A stretch of 64,000 nt of DNA from Fibrella aquatilis (lineage in GTDB: Bacteria > Bacteroidota > Bacteroidia > Cytophagales > Spirosomataceae). Below, piece after piece: positions 6,860 through 14,013 of the stretch. The notes under the pieces were generated by a model. It searched no databases. It saw only the letters and a program-made list of their open reading frames with translations, and was not told the origin of the DNA. The translations under genes were made by a program, and so were the position numbers. The stretch is from assembly GCF_017353255.1 (NCBI RefSeq), contig NZ_JAFMYU010000003.1, forward strand, positions 186,001 to 250,000, in the 5' to 3' direction. Positions within the stretch are counted from its first letter, which is position 1. Every line of letters starts with the position of its first letter.

Positions 6860-7039
6860 ATGAACCAGGATGAACAAATTCGCTGTACGCGCTGTCGGCA
6901 CACCCACCGGTTTGGCAGTCGAGTGGACATACAAGACAAAAAGGAAACGTACCTGAGGCATTCGGTTTGCCCCCGGTGCGCGGGCCGCTCCTTCACCCGT
7001 GACAAGTCGGCGCTTAGCCTAACAACCCCTTTCCCATGA
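6860..7039 (+). CDS. Small zinc-ribbon protein, 59 aa
   Basis: ATG at 6860 gives a basic 59-residue protein with CTRC near residue 9 and CPRC near residue 37, a minimal four-cysteine zinc ribbon. Many Arg, His and Lys residues suggest nucleic-acid binding. The stop overlaps the next start (ATGA at 7036). This is the third zinc-ribbon gene within 1.5 kb. Confidence 0.7.
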   Translation: MNQDEQIRCTRCRHTHRFGSRVDIQDKKETYLRHSVCPRCAGRSFTRDKSALSLTTPFP

Positions 7040-7452
7040 TCCGCTACTTTCCTATCAAGCTCCTGTTCTGCACCAGCGATTACGTAGCCCTGCATGATTT
7101 CTGTCAGGGGTTTGCTGACTACGTGCTTGGCCACGAAGACCAATTAGACCAGGTGCGCAACGCCCACCTGGTGCTGGCCCACTTCTACACCAAGCAGTTT
7201 ACCTACGCCCGCAACCAGCTCTGGACGGGTGTCACCCGCCGCCGCTCGGGCAAACGCTACCCCTTTACCATGGGGCTGCTCTACGCCCGGCTGCTGCACA
7301 CCTACATGCAGGAATGCGCCATCAGCCCCGCCCAGCAACTTGTACTGGGGCAGCTGAACCAGGCGCTGACCAACGCCGGTGACGTGCTCACGCCAGGCGG
7401 CCTGGAAAGTCGACAACTGGTACCAGTAAGGCGACACCGACTAACAGAGTAG
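7036..7452 (+). CDS. Hypothetical helical protein, 138 aa
   Basis: The sequence is rich in aromatic residues and Leu and looks all-helical (DFCQGFADYVLG; NAHLVLAHFYTKQFTYARNQ; MGLLYARLLHTYMQE). No family recognised. It is coupled by ATGA to the zinc-ribbon gene, so the two may act together. It is the last long gene before a change of operon. Confidence 0.65.
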   Translation: MIRYFPIKLLFCTSDYVALHDFCQGFADYVLGHEDQLDQVRNAHLVLAHFYTKQFTYARNQLWTGVTRRRSGKRYPFTMGLLYARLLHTYMQECAISPAQQLVLGQLNQALTNAGDVLTPGGLESRQLVPVRRHRLTE

Positions 7453-7553
7453 TTCTAGCGATTAGTACGTATTGGTATAGTAAGTATATTTGGTGTGCGT
7501 CATAACAGCCCAACCTATCCTATGTTCAACGTCCGCCCCCCACATTCTTTTCC

Positions 7554-7727
7554 ATGCGTAAAAGTCAGCTCTGCGCCGAACTATCGGCTACGGGCAAACC
7601 CATCTCGTACAAAACCCTGCGCCAGTGGCTGGACCGAGCGGGGTTATATGATGAGATTCCCGACCTGAAGAACCGGCGAATCTTAACCGTCAACGAAGCC
7701 AAGCTCATTCTCAACCGGCTCAACTGA
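7554..7727 (+). CDS. Small DNA-binding-type protein, 57 aa (helix-turn-helix-like)
   Basis: ATG at 7554. The pattern MRKSQLCAELSATGKPISYK-TLRQWLDRAG, then a linker and a last helix NEAKLILNRLN, resembles the short one-domain regulators of Bacteroidota phages with a tLrqWL helix. The protein at 9963 has the same layout (a W-x-x-WL helix and a Pro/Gly-rich linker). A strong terminator begins 13 bases after the stop. Role as a regulator is inferred. Confidence 0.6.
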   Translation: MRKSQLCAELSATGKPISYKTLRQWLDRAGLYDEIPDLKNRRILTVNEAKLILNRLN

Positions 7728-7739
7728 CTCCCGCACCAA

Positions 7740-7770
7740 CCTGTCAGCCCCTGGCTGACAGGTTTTTTTT
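7740..7770 (+). terminator. Strong intrinsic terminator
   Basis: A perfect 10-bp stem, CCTGTCAGCC/GGCTGACAGG, with a 3-base loop is followed by eight T residues. It closes the module that starts at 4918 and separates it from the virion-assembly genes. Confidence 0.92.
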
Positions 7771-7780
7771 GCGACTAATT

Positions 7781-7807
7781 GTACCTATGTGTACCTATCT
7801 GTACCCT
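7781..7807. repeat. Three GTACCTATNT-type repeats at exact 10-bp spacing
   Basis: GTACCTATGT, GTACCTATCT and GTACCCTGAC follow head to tail at 7781, 7791 and 7801. Repeats of one helical turn just downstream of a terminator and upstream of the next operon suggest an activator or repressor site that switches on the assembly module. Confidence 0.5.
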
Positions 7808-7858
7808 GACTAGCGGCATCGTAGTAGGTTGGCCCCCAGAAAAGAAAGAAGGGTAGCG

Positions 7859-7900
7859 ACATCCGGCCAGCCCCCTGTGGCGGGCTGGATGTTTTGTTTT
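7859..7900 (+). terminator. Leader hairpin followed by T-rich tract, possible attenuator
   Basis: ACATC and CAGCCC in the 5' half pair with GGGCTG and GATGT in the 3' half, with a small bulge, and TTTTGTTTT follows. It lies within the 5' leader of the gene at 7904. It could terminate a part of the transcripts or hold the start site open; this is inference. Confidence 0.4.
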
Positions 7901-7903
7901 ACT

Positions 7904-8371
7904 ATGGCCAAATCTGCAACCGAAAGAGACCCCCAGGTCAGTTTCCGCGTCCGACGCGAGATCTTCGACACACTGACCCAACTAGCCGACGGCGAAACGT
8001 TGTACCAGTTCATGCCCCAATGGGTTGAAGACATGCTGAGCGGTGAGGCGATCACCCGGCTTACCCAGGAACTGGCCGACGCCCGGCGTGTCAACGGCAA
8101 CCTGGAGCGCGAAAACCAGGGTATGGCCGACCGCATGTTTGCTGCTGAAGACACCGTAAAAACCCTCCGGCAAGAAGCCGTAGACACCACGATGAACGTG
8201 GAACGCCTGCGGGCGAAGCTGGGCACGGAGTCCCAAAAAGTGCAGGCGCTCCAGCTTCAAAACGTGGAACTGCTCACCGAAAACGGTGTCCTGCGCGACC
8301 GGCTGAAGCGGGTCATCGACAAGGCCGTCCAAAATTCATTCGTCACCCGTAAAACGTTTGAAGCCTTATGA
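7904..8371 (+). CDS. RHH-like N-terminus with long coiled coil, 155 aa
   Basis: I chose ATG 7904, after the leader hairpin. Residues 10-25 (DPQVSFRVRREIFDTLTQLA) look like the strand-helix start of a ribbon-helix-helix protein. From about residue 50 to 145 the protein is a continuous coiled coil (LTQELADARRVNGNLERENQ; LQLQNVELLTENGVLRDRLK). It may be a DNA-binding coiled-coil or a scaffold. It overlaps the next gene by ATGA. Confidence 0.7.
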   Translation: MAKSATERDPQVSFRVRREIFDTLTQLADGETLYQFMPQWVEDMLSGEAITRLTQELADARRVNGNLERENQGMADRMFAAEDTVKTLRQEAVDTTMNVERLRAKLGTESQKVQALQLQNVELLTENGVLRDRLKRVIDKAVQNSFVTRKTFEAL

Positions 8372-8712
8372 GTCAGTCCGTTAGCTCTATCCATGCGCCC
8401 GGACGCGGGACCGCCGTTGCGGCCCAGAATACCGACCTGAGTGAAGCCATCATGGTCAGTATTCCCGTGGCACAGCTCGACCGGCTCAAAGCCGCCTACG
8501 CCCAAATGCTCACCGAAAAAGTGCAGATGGAGCGGGACGTCTCCGTGTTGATGACCACCGGCCGCAGGCTCATGGCGCTCTTCCAGGGCAAAAACATCCT
8601 CAAAACGGCCAGCCAGGTCATGCGCCACCCCGAAAAGCACAAAGCCGAATTTGCCGAACTCGAAGCCCTGTACCTGAAGTACCAGCACCTCATGCCCGCC
8701 GATGGACACTGA
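8368..8712 (+). CDS. Helical protein, 114 aa, assembly module
   Basis: A disordered N-terminus of about 20 residues precedes long helices (AQLDRLKAAYAQMLTEKVQM; LMALFQGKNILKTASQVMRH). No family recognised. It overlaps the preceding coiled-coil gene (ATGA) and the following gene (11 bases), so the three probably form one complex or assembly step. Confidence 0.65.
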   Translation: MSQSVSSIHAPGRGTAVAAQNTDLSEAIMVSIPVAQLDRLKAAYAQMLTEKVQMERDVSVLMTTGRRLMALFQGKNILKTASQVMRHPEKHKAEFAELEALYLKYQHLMPADGH

Positions 8713-9364
8713 TCTTCACCAGTTGCCCGCTGGCCGCGAGCCGCTACCCGCCACCGCCGCCGACGACCTCGACGCGCTGCTGAGCCAGCCGACCAGCTAC
8801 ATACCGCCGCCACCCCTGGCCACCGACGAGGGGCAGGAACCTCCGCCGTCGGGCACCGTACCCCCCAATCCGGGTGACTTCGAGGCCGACCCCCAACCCG
8901 ACGACACCACCGCAGATCCCGACGCCGAGCCGCCCAAAACCCGGTCGTTCTACCGCCGCCAGGCCACCCAGTTCGTGCGCACCTTCGACGTGGCGCAAAA
9001 GACGGTGCTGGCCAGCTTTGTCTACCCCCGCACCATGCTGGAGCCGGGCGATCGGGCACTGGTGAGTGAGTACCGCACCCGCTACAAAACCGCCAAACGG
9101 TCCAACCGGCTGGAGGTACCGGTAGAAGGGGATCCGCTCTGGGATGCCCTGCGCCGCTACGAACAACTCGACGCGGCGGTGGGCGAACTACCCCTGACCG
9201 ACGACGAAAAAGCCGACCTGGTAGCCCCGCTGACCGACGTGCTGGAAAAGCACCAGAAAAAGGCCCTGACGCCCGAATGGGCGCTGGTGGTGGCCGTTTT
9301 CCTGGTGATGCTACCGCGCCTGGAGCCGCTGTTTCCCAACCTGTTTTCCTCGCTACAAAAATGA
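8702..9364 (+). CDS. Protein with disordered Pro-rich N-terminus and C-terminal membrane helix, 220 aa
   Basis: The first 80 residues are Pro/Asp/Thr-rich and probably unstructured. Residues about 85-185 form a helical domain (RQATQFVRTFDVAQKTVLAS; LVSEYRTRYKTAKRS). Residues about 195-212 (WALVVAVFLVMLPRLEPLF) form a membrane helix close to the C-terminus. It overlaps the ATPase gene by ATGA. A membrane partner of the packaging ATPase, such as a unique-vertex component, is a reasonable guess but unproved. Confidence 0.7.
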   Translation: MDTDLHQLPAGREPLPATAADDLDALLSQPTSYIPPPPLATDEGQEPPPSGTVPPNPGDFEADPQPDDTTADPDAEPPKTRSFYRRQATQFVRTFDVAQKTVLASFVYPRTMLEPGDRALVSEYRTRYKTAKRSNRLEVPVEGDPLWDALRRYEQLDAAVGELPLTDDEKADLVAPLTDVLEKHQKKALTPEWALVVAVFLVMLPRLEPLFPNLFSSLQK

Positions 9365-9951
9365 GTGCTACCCCCGCCGCCGCCGTCGATGCCCGCGCCA
9401 ACCTGGTGGTGCTGCGGGTGGGTTTTCCGCGCACGGGTAAAACGGTTCATCTGAAACGACTCATCGAGACGGCGGGCCAGAAAAAAGGGGTGCTCATCTA
9501 CGACATCAACAACGAGGCCAAGTACCAGGACTACCCCCAGATCACGCTGGCGCAGCTGGCCAAGTGGAAGAGTACGGGCATCTACCGCATTTTTTCCGAC
9601 GATGACCAGGCCGTGCTAGCCGCCATTTATAAGTACGCCTACAACTGTATGGTGGTCTTTGAGGATGCCACGGCCTACATCAAACCCAACGTGCAGGATG
9701 AAATCAGGAAGCTGCTGGTGAGCCGTCGCCACCGCAACCTGGACCTGCTGTTTACCTTCCACAGCCTCAACCGGGTACCCAAGCAGTTGTATGAAATGAC
9801 CAACCTGCTGGTGCTGGGCAAAACCTCAGACGGCATCGAAAACGGCGGCACGTTGCAGAAGGTACCCAACTTCGAGCTGGTGAAAGCAGCCTGGCAACGG
9901 GTGCAGGCCCACGAGAGCCGCTACCATTACGAAGTGATTACGATCCAATAA
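9361..9951 (+). CDS. P-loop packaging ATPase (FtsK/HerA/A32-like)
   Basis: The 196-residue protein has Walker A GFPRTGKT at residues 21-28, Walker B VVFED at 98-102, then LLVSRRHRNLD and FTFHS at 131-135, where FtsK/HerA-type ATPases carry their arginine and polar sensor residues. It has no membrane segment and is about the length of genome-packaging ATPases of PRD1-, PM2- and STIV-like viruses. Zot-like assembly ATPases of filamentous phages are much longer and membrane-bound, so I prefer packaging. Start ATG 9361 overlaps the preceding stop. It is the best single marker for the class of the element. Confidence 0.8.
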   Translation: MSATPAAAVDARANLVVLRVGFPRTGKTVHLKRLIETAGQKKGVLIYDINNEAKYQDYPQITLAQLAKWKSTGIYRIFSDDDQAVLAAIYKYAYNCMVVFEDATAYIKPNVQDEIRKLLVSRRHRNLDLLFTFHSLNRVPKQLYEMTNLLVLGKTSDGIENGGTLQKVPNFELVKAAWQRVQAHESRYHYEVITIQ

Positions 9952-9962
9952 CCACCCCCCCG

Positions 9963-10175
9963 ATGCCCGCGCATGAGAGCTATACCATCAAAGAACTGCT
10001 GGCCCTCTACAACGTATCGTGGAAGGTGTGGCGGGCCTGGCTACGGCCCATTCTGCCGCAGCTGGCGGCGGCGGGCTACGTGCCGGGTCAACGACGGCTG
10101 ACGCCCAACCAACAAACCATTATTTTCAACCAGGTCGGTCAGCCACCGGCCCTAACGACTGATACCCATGCGTAA
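9963..10175 (+). CDS. Small DNA-binding-type protein, 70 aa
   Basis: The pattern ESYTIKELLALYNVSWKVWR-AWLRPI then GYVPGQRRLTPNQQTIIFNQ-VGQPP is that of small Bacteroidota regulators with a helix-turn-helix and a second half that reads 'gRrLTPnQ...I...lG.P'. It resembles the 57-residue protein at 7554. It may regulate late transcription. It overlaps the next gene by eight bases. Confidence 0.65.
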   Translation: MPAHESYTIKELLALYNVSWKVWRAWLRPILPQLAAAGYVPGQRRLTPNQQTIIFNQVGQPPALTTDTHA

Positions 10176-10443
10176 GACCCTGAAAAGTTATGTCCTGGTG
10201 GTGCTGCTCTTCGCCCTGACCGTGCTCACGTTCGTCAGCGTCTGGCTGGGCTGTTATGCCATCCTGGCCTGGTTGCACCTTACCGGCGCGTTCTGGCTGT
10301 TGCCCGTGGTAGCGCTCTGTTACGTGGCCACCTACGCCACCGTCGATGCTGTCCGGGCCTGGCTGCGGGGGGTGCTGCCCGGCCTTTTTGATGATGACGA
10401 TACCAACTCTACCACAACGGGCGGTGCCTGCATTCACGGCTGA
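10168..10443 (+). CDS. Two-helix membrane protein, 91 aa
   Basis: Two hydrophobic segments (about residues 8-34 and 40-64) are followed by a short acidic tail with DDDD. No family recognised. Position after the ATPase and before a terminator fits a virion-membrane or holin-like protein; neither can be shown. Confidence 0.65.
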   Translation: MRKTLKSYVLVVLLFALTVLTFVSVWLGCYAILAWLHLTGAFWLLPVVALCYVATYATVDAVRAWLRGVLPGLFDDDDTNSTTTGGACIHG

Positions 10444-10445
10444 CG

Positions 10446-10634
10446 ATGGACCTGACCCCGATTTTTTACGGTATCTGGGCGCTGGTGAGCCTGCTGCTGG
10501 CCATCGCGGGCGTGTTGACGGGCTGGATCCTGGCCGACGACGTGCCGCGCGCGTGGGTGGTGGCCCTGCGGCTGATCACCGGGTTTCTGCTGCTCAATAC
10601 CCTGGTGTTTTTGCTGTTGCTAGTCGGGCAGTAG
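10446..10634 (+). CDS. Two-helix membrane protein, 62 aa
   Basis: Almost the whole protein is two membrane helices (FYGIWALVSLLLAIAGVLTG and VVALRLITGFLLLNTLVFLL) joined by a short polar turn. It starts two bases after the previous stop. Function unknown; holin or virion-membrane protein are options. A terminator follows at 10669. Confidence 0.65.
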   Translation: MDLTPIFYGIWALVSLLLAIAGVLTGWILADDVPRAWVVALRLITGFLLLNTLVFLLLLVGQ

Positions 10635-10668
10635 GTCGTTCCAGTCGACCGGTACTGCACGTGAATAG

Positions 10669-10699
10669 GCCCCTTACCCACCGGTAGGGGGCTTTTTTT
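10669..10699 (+). terminator. Intrinsic terminator after the ATPase operon
   Basis: GCCCCTTACC (10669-10678) pairs with GGTAGGGGGC (10683-10692), one G-T wobble, with a 4-base loop and seven T residues after it. Confidence 0.9.
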
Positions 10700-10804
10700 G
10701 GTCGCCCGTCGTGGCCCCTCATCGCCATTGGTGGCCGTTGGTAAACCGGGCTGTGCCTAGCTGTTACCCCGCTGACGGTGGTCCTACAGCTTTGGACTCA
10801 CAGA

Positions 10805-10864
10805 ACGGCAAACGGGCTGGTGTCGCTCCCGCTCCTCGAAGCGAAGACACCCCCCGTTTGGCCG
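10805..10864 (+). promoter_or_regulatory. Long imperfect hairpin in the leader of the capsid operon
   Basis: CGGCAAACGGG then GGTGTC in the 5' arm can pair with GACACC then CCCGTTTGGCCG in the 3' arm. It ends about 25 bases before ATG 10889, in a gene-free stretch of roughly 190 bases after the terminator. It may stabilise the late mRNA or control translation. Inference. Confidence 0.4.
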
Positions 10865-10888
10865 CTCACCTGTTGCTGCTGCTATATC

Positions 10889-11149
10889 ATGATCGAACAA
10901 GGAAAAATTAACCTGGGCTTCGTGGCCAGCATCGTGCTGGGGCTGCTGATTGCCTACCTGCTCATTAGTGCCCTGACGCGGGTGCTGGACCGACCGGCCA
11001 CCACCGCCACCACGGCCGGGCCACCACCGCCCAAACCGGCCCGCCGCAAAGCCCCCATCGGCTTCACCGATACCGCCAGCGACAGCACGGGCGCGGTAGC
11101 CGATGATGACTCGGCGGGGGACGATGATGACGATGACGGATCAGTATAA
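10889..11149 (+). CDS. One-helix membrane protein with acidic tail, just upstream of capsid gene
   Basis: From ATG 10889 the 86-residue protein has a membrane helix at about residues 8-28 (LGFVASIVLGLLIAYLLISA), a Pro/Lys linker (PPPPKPARRKAPIGF) and a strongly acidic tail with six Asp in a row. Upstream in-frame codons look random. The motif RKAPI-GF also occurs near the start of the protein at 21999. It overlaps the capsid gene and may be a minor membrane protein that contacts the capsid shell. Confidence 0.65.
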   Translation: MIEQGKINLGFVASIVLGLLIAYLLISALTRVLDRPATTATTAGPPPPKPARRKAPIGFTDTASDSTGAVADDDSAGDDDDDDGSV

Positions 11150-11945
11150 AGCCTTTGGTGGCTTCACCGATGATGATTTATGGGCCATCGCACTGGGCGA
11201 TGATCCCGATACGACAACTTTTATACCGAACAATTCAATGACGACTAACAAAACCGTCGAAGCCCTGGGCGTCGGCAACCCCGTTTTAGACTTTGGGCCT
11301 GAAGACGTGCATTTCGGCTCCAACTACAAAAAAGGCCGTGCCTTCACGCTCCAGATCACCAACTCCGCCGTGGCCGCTGGCCAGGACAACGGGGTGCGGA
11401 AACTGTGCATGTTCGCGGGCCTCGATCAGCTGGTGGGTGCGGGCACCGTACCGGGTCTGTTGAAAGATGGTGCGTTCAATGACATCGACGCCAAGGCTGG
11501 CCTGTCGGGTATCAGCCAGGAGGCCAAAACCATTCTGGCCCTGCAAAAATACCTGACCACGCGGCCGACGCTGCTGAAGGCCATGCACTTGCAGTTTTCG
11601 GATGCCCTCCAGGCGGGTGCGGCCTTCCGCATCAGCTACGACGATCCGTTCGCCGTCAAGCCCGACCGCACTTTGCGCTCATCGACCAACTACGACCAGA
11701 ACACCAACAACACCAACTACCTGGTGGTCGACCGCATCGACGAGATTCTGGACGGCGACACCAGCATGTACTACCAGCTCAACCCGGGCATCACGGTGAC
11801 GATCACGCTGTACTTCGGGGCGAGCACGAGCCTGAAGAAAATGCTGTCGGTCTTCAAGAAAACGGCCGAATCCGAAATTGCGACCACGGGCCAAGGGGCC
11901 ATTGACCGCATGGACATCATTGCCGCCGCCAACGCGCTGCGGTAG
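11136..11945 (+). CDS. Candidate major capsid protein, about 269 aa
   Basis: No family recognised by eye. The call rests on context: it is preceded by the leader hairpin, followed at once by a terminator (11984), lies two genes-blocks after the packaging ATPase, and has the length of double-jelly-roll capsid proteins (about 270-310). The composition is right for a beta-rich shell protein, with many strand-like segments (GRAFTLQITNSAV; LKAMHLQFSDALQAGAAFRI; NPGITVTITLYFGAS), no cysteine cluster and no membrane helix. The C-terminus is a helix (KKMLSVFKKTAESEIA). Start uncertain: ATG 11136 overlaps the gene before; ATG 11238 would give 235 residues. Confidence 0.55.
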   Translation, partial: TDQYKAFGGFTDDDLWAIALGDDPDTTTFIPNNSMTTNKTVEALGVGNPVLDFGPEDVHFGSNYKKGRAFTLQITNSAVAAGQDNGVRKLCMFAGLDQLVGAGTVPGLLKDGAFNDIDAKAGLSGISQEAKTILALQKYLTTRPTLLKAMHLQFSDALQAGAAFRISYDDPFAVKPDRTLRSSTNYDQNTNNTNYLVVDRIDEILDGDTSMYYQLNPGITVTITLYFGASTSLKKMLSVFKKTAESEIATTGQGAIDRMDIIAAANALR

Positions 11946-11983
11946 GCCGGTAGCCCCCTTTTGTATAGCAGTGGTGTGTGACT

Positions 11984-12018
11984 GCGGGCTGGCCGATGGT
12001 CAGCCCGCACACGTTTTT
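11984..12018 (+). terminator. Terminator after the candidate capsid gene
   Basis: GCGGGCTGGCC (11984-11994) pairs with GGTCAGCCCGC (11998-12008), one mismatch, with a 3-base loop, and a T-run follows after four bases (ACACGTTTTT). It would let the capsid gene be expressed above its downstream genes. Confidence 0.75.
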
Positions 12019-12035
12019 AGCCACTCCCCACGCCT

Positions 12036-12371
12036 ATGCCTACAGCCCCTGGTCTGACGGCCGTCCGCTTTTCGAATGCCCCCGGCCTGGAGGCCACCAC
12101 CGACCCGGCCACCGGCGTCTGCACAGTGGGCAGCGCGTTGTGGCGTCGGCTCAGTGCACTCGAGCGGTATTTCCTGCTGCTGCACGAAACGGCCCACCAG
12201 GTGCTACAAACGGGGGATGAACGGGCCTGTGATGCCTACGCCCTGGCCCAGTACCGCAGGCGATTTCCCCGTGATGTGTGGCCCACCTATACGCTGCTGA
12301 CTCACGTGCTCGATGCGAGCGATCCGGTTCACGCCGCCCGCTTGCAGCAGCACTTAACGAACCTGTTATGA
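12036..12371 (+). CDS. Small zincin-like protein with HExxH motif
   Basis: The 111-residue protein carries LLLHETAHQVLQTGDERACD (residues 47-66): HETAH supplies two zinc ligands and the catalytic Glu, and the DE or D that follow could give the third ligand. This looks like a minimal metallopeptidase core; the rest is helical. In a virion module it could cut peptidoglycan cross-links, mature capsid proteins or act in entry. It overlaps the following gene by ATGA. If the third ligand is missing it may be inactive. Confidence 0.6.
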   Translation: MPTAPGLTAVRFSNAPGLEATTDPATGVCTVGSALWRRLSALERYFLLLHETAHQVLQTGDERACDAYALAQYRRRFPRDVWPTYTLLTHVLDASDPVHAARLQQHLTNLL

Positions 12372-12775
12372 ATCCCATTTCGTACCCCCTGGCCCTGTAC
12401 CTGGGTCGCCTGAGCACGACGCAGAAAGTGGGGGATAAGGTCATTTTCGCCGATTACACCAAGACGACACCCAAGTACACCGACGTGACGGGTGGGCAGA
12501 AAAAGCCCATCACGTTCCAGGAAATTCTGAACTACGGTACGCAGCTGGGCGGGCTGGCGGTGAACATCATCAACGCCCTCAAAAGCCCGCCGACGTCGGG
12601 CAGTGCGGGCATCAGCCTGACGGGCCTGAGCGGGGCCGAACAGGCAGCGGTGGGTGATCTCAAGGCTCAGGCTGACGCCGAAACCAAACGCAAACAACGC
12701 AACACGTATCTCATTGGCGGCATCGCGCTGGTGGTGATCATCGGGGCGACCCTCATTTTCAAACACAACAAGTAA
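12368..12775 (+). CDS. Virion-type protein with C-terminal membrane anchor, 135 aa
   Basis: From ATG 12368, residues about 1-100 form a soluble domain and residues 113-130 (TYLIGGIALVVIIGATLIFK) form a single C-terminal membrane helix with a basic end. The protein ends KHNK. This 'soluble head plus C-terminal anchor' plan recurs at 12780, 18693 and 19255. It suggests proteins rooted in a virion or host membrane. No family recognised. Confidence 0.65.
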   Translation: MNPISYPLALYLGRLSTTQKVGDKVIFADYTKTTPKYTDVTGGQKKPITFQEILNYGTQLGGLAVNIINALKSPPTSGSAGISLTGLSGAEQAAVGDLKAQADAETKRKQRNTYLIGGIALVVIIGATLIFKHNK

Positions 12776-12779
12776 GGCT

Positions 12780-13394
12780 ATGACCTCACAAGTAAATCGG
12801 TTTTCCGATGCCCTGGCCCTGGCGCAGGGCAGTGCGTATTACGCCGACGGCGGTACCGTGCGTGGCATCACCCACAAACAGCATTTAGGCTGGTTCAACG
12901 CCGACGTGGCCGTATTCGCCTGGGTGCGCGACGGCAAAGTATACCCCGTGGTGATGGAGGCCAATACGAGCTTTTCGAACTACGGCGACTGCCGCATCGT
13001 GCAGGCTACGTGGCTGGCCGGTACCGAGTTCAACAAATCCATCCTGGCGCTGCTCGATCAGTACAGCGTCAACGGCGAACCCATTGGTAAGGCCGCCTCG
13101 CTGGGGCTGGTCGTTAGCCTGACCTACCCCAATTCAGCCACCATTGGCGGTGGTGGATCGGGTAGCGGTGGTGGCACCGGTGGGTCGGGTGGCGGCACCG
13201 GTGGCGGCACCGGTTCGGGTGGTGGCACTGGTTCGGGCGGTGGCTCCGGGTCGGGTTCGGGTGGTGGTGGTGTCATCAACACCCCGGCGACGACGGGCTT
13301 TTTCACCAAATACAAGACGCCGCTCATCATCGGCGGGTCGGTGCTGGGCGTGATCGTCATTGCCGTCGTGGCCTGGTTTGCCCTCAAAAAGTAA
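12780..13394 (+). CDS. Anchored protein with long Gly/Ser linker, 204 aa
   Basis: The head domain (residues 1-120) is followed by about 45 residues of Gly, Ser and Thr only, then a C-terminal membrane helix (LIIGGSVLGVIVIAVVAWFA) and KK. A flexible linker between a membrane anchor and a globular head is what a vertex or receptor-binding protein would need to reach through a capsid. No family recognised for the head. The linker DNA is a GGTGGC-rich low-complexity tract, prone to length change. Confidence 0.7.
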   Translation: MTSQVNRFSDALALAQGSAYYADGGTVRGITHKQHLGWFNADVAVFAWVRDGKVYPVVMEANTSFSNYGDCRIVQATWLAGTEFNKSILALLDQYSVNGEPIGKAASLGLVVSLTYPNSATIGGGGSGSGGGTGGSGGGTGGGTGSGGGTGSGGGSGSGSGGGGVINTPATTGFFTKYKTPLIIGGSVLGVIVIAVVAWFALKK

Positions 13395-13864
13395 TGACGA
13401 CTTCCACGCGGTGGGTAATGGTGGGCCTCGCCGTGGTGGTGCTGAGTCTGGTGGCGGCGGTGGCTTCGGCTGCTGTCCGCCGCCGACAAGGCGACACCAC
13501 CGCGCCGGGCAGTACCACCGGTGGCAGCACGGGTCCCAACGGGACCATCGACGGCGGTACGCTGATCGACAAGCTGCAAAACGAACCCTGTTTGCTGGTG
13601 TCGGGTGGCACGGTGCAGGCGGGGGAGGTGCTCTACAGCCTCAAAAACACGCCCATGGTGGTGGCTCCCGATAACAAAGCGGCCATCGTGACCGAGCGAT
13701 TCGATAACGAGGTCGTTGGCACCTTCACCGGCAAGTACGCCTTCAACCCCAACTACTTCGCCGGGGGCAGCTGCTTTTTGCAGGTAAACCCCACCGGCGC
13801 GGGCGCGGGTAAGCTCCTCTGGGTGCTCACCAAGCACGTGTATACCAAGACGTATCCGATCTAA
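13394..13864 (+). CDS. N-terminally anchored beta-rich protein, 156 aa
   Basis: An N-terminal membrane helix (WVMVGLAVVVLSLVAAVASA, residues 7-26) is followed by a basic RRR stop-transfer, a Gly/Thr linker and a beta-rich domain with two cysteines (CLLVSGGTVQAGEVLYSLKN). It overlaps the previous stop by one base. The pair 12780/13394 may form one membrane complex. No family recognised. Confidence 0.65.
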   Translation: MTTSTRWVMVGLAVVVLSLVAAVASAAVRRRQGDTTAPGSTTGGSTGPNGTIDGGTLIDKLQNEPCLLVSGGTVQAGEVLYSLKNTPMVVAPDNKAAIVTERFDNEVVGTFTGKYAFNPNYFAGGSCFLQVNPTGAGAGKLLWVLTKHVYTKTYPI

Positions 13865-13869
13865 TCGAC

Positions 13870-14013
13870 ATGACGGAGATTCCGCTAAAATACATCCTCA
13901 CCGGCCTGGCCGTGAGCGCCATCCTGGCTTACCTCAGCTGGAGCGCCGGGGGGCGGGCCGGTACGCAGGCGGGCACCGACTACTGCACCCAAAACCTGTT
14001 TCCCAATGCCTAA
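13870..14013 (+). CDS. One-helix membrane protein, 47 aa
   Basis: ATG 13870 gives 47 residues: a membrane helix (residues about 7-25, ILTGLAVSAILAYLSW) and a short polar tail with one Cys. It overlaps the next gene by eight bases. One of a set of tiny membrane proteins in the virion module. Confidence 0.6.
   Translation: MTEIPLKYILTGLAVSAILAYLSWSAGGRAGTQAGTDYCTQNLFPNA

Noticed and set aside
8496-9434. Minus-strand open frame of 312 codons
   Set aside because: Arg/Pro/Ala-rich, antisense to the coupled genes at 8368, 8702 and 9361.
9361-9951. Zot-like ATPase and therefore a filamentous (inovirus) prophage
   Set aside because: The ATPase has no membrane helix and is far shorter than Zot proteins; the capsid candidate is about 269 residues, not a tiny coat peptide; wall hydrolases are present.
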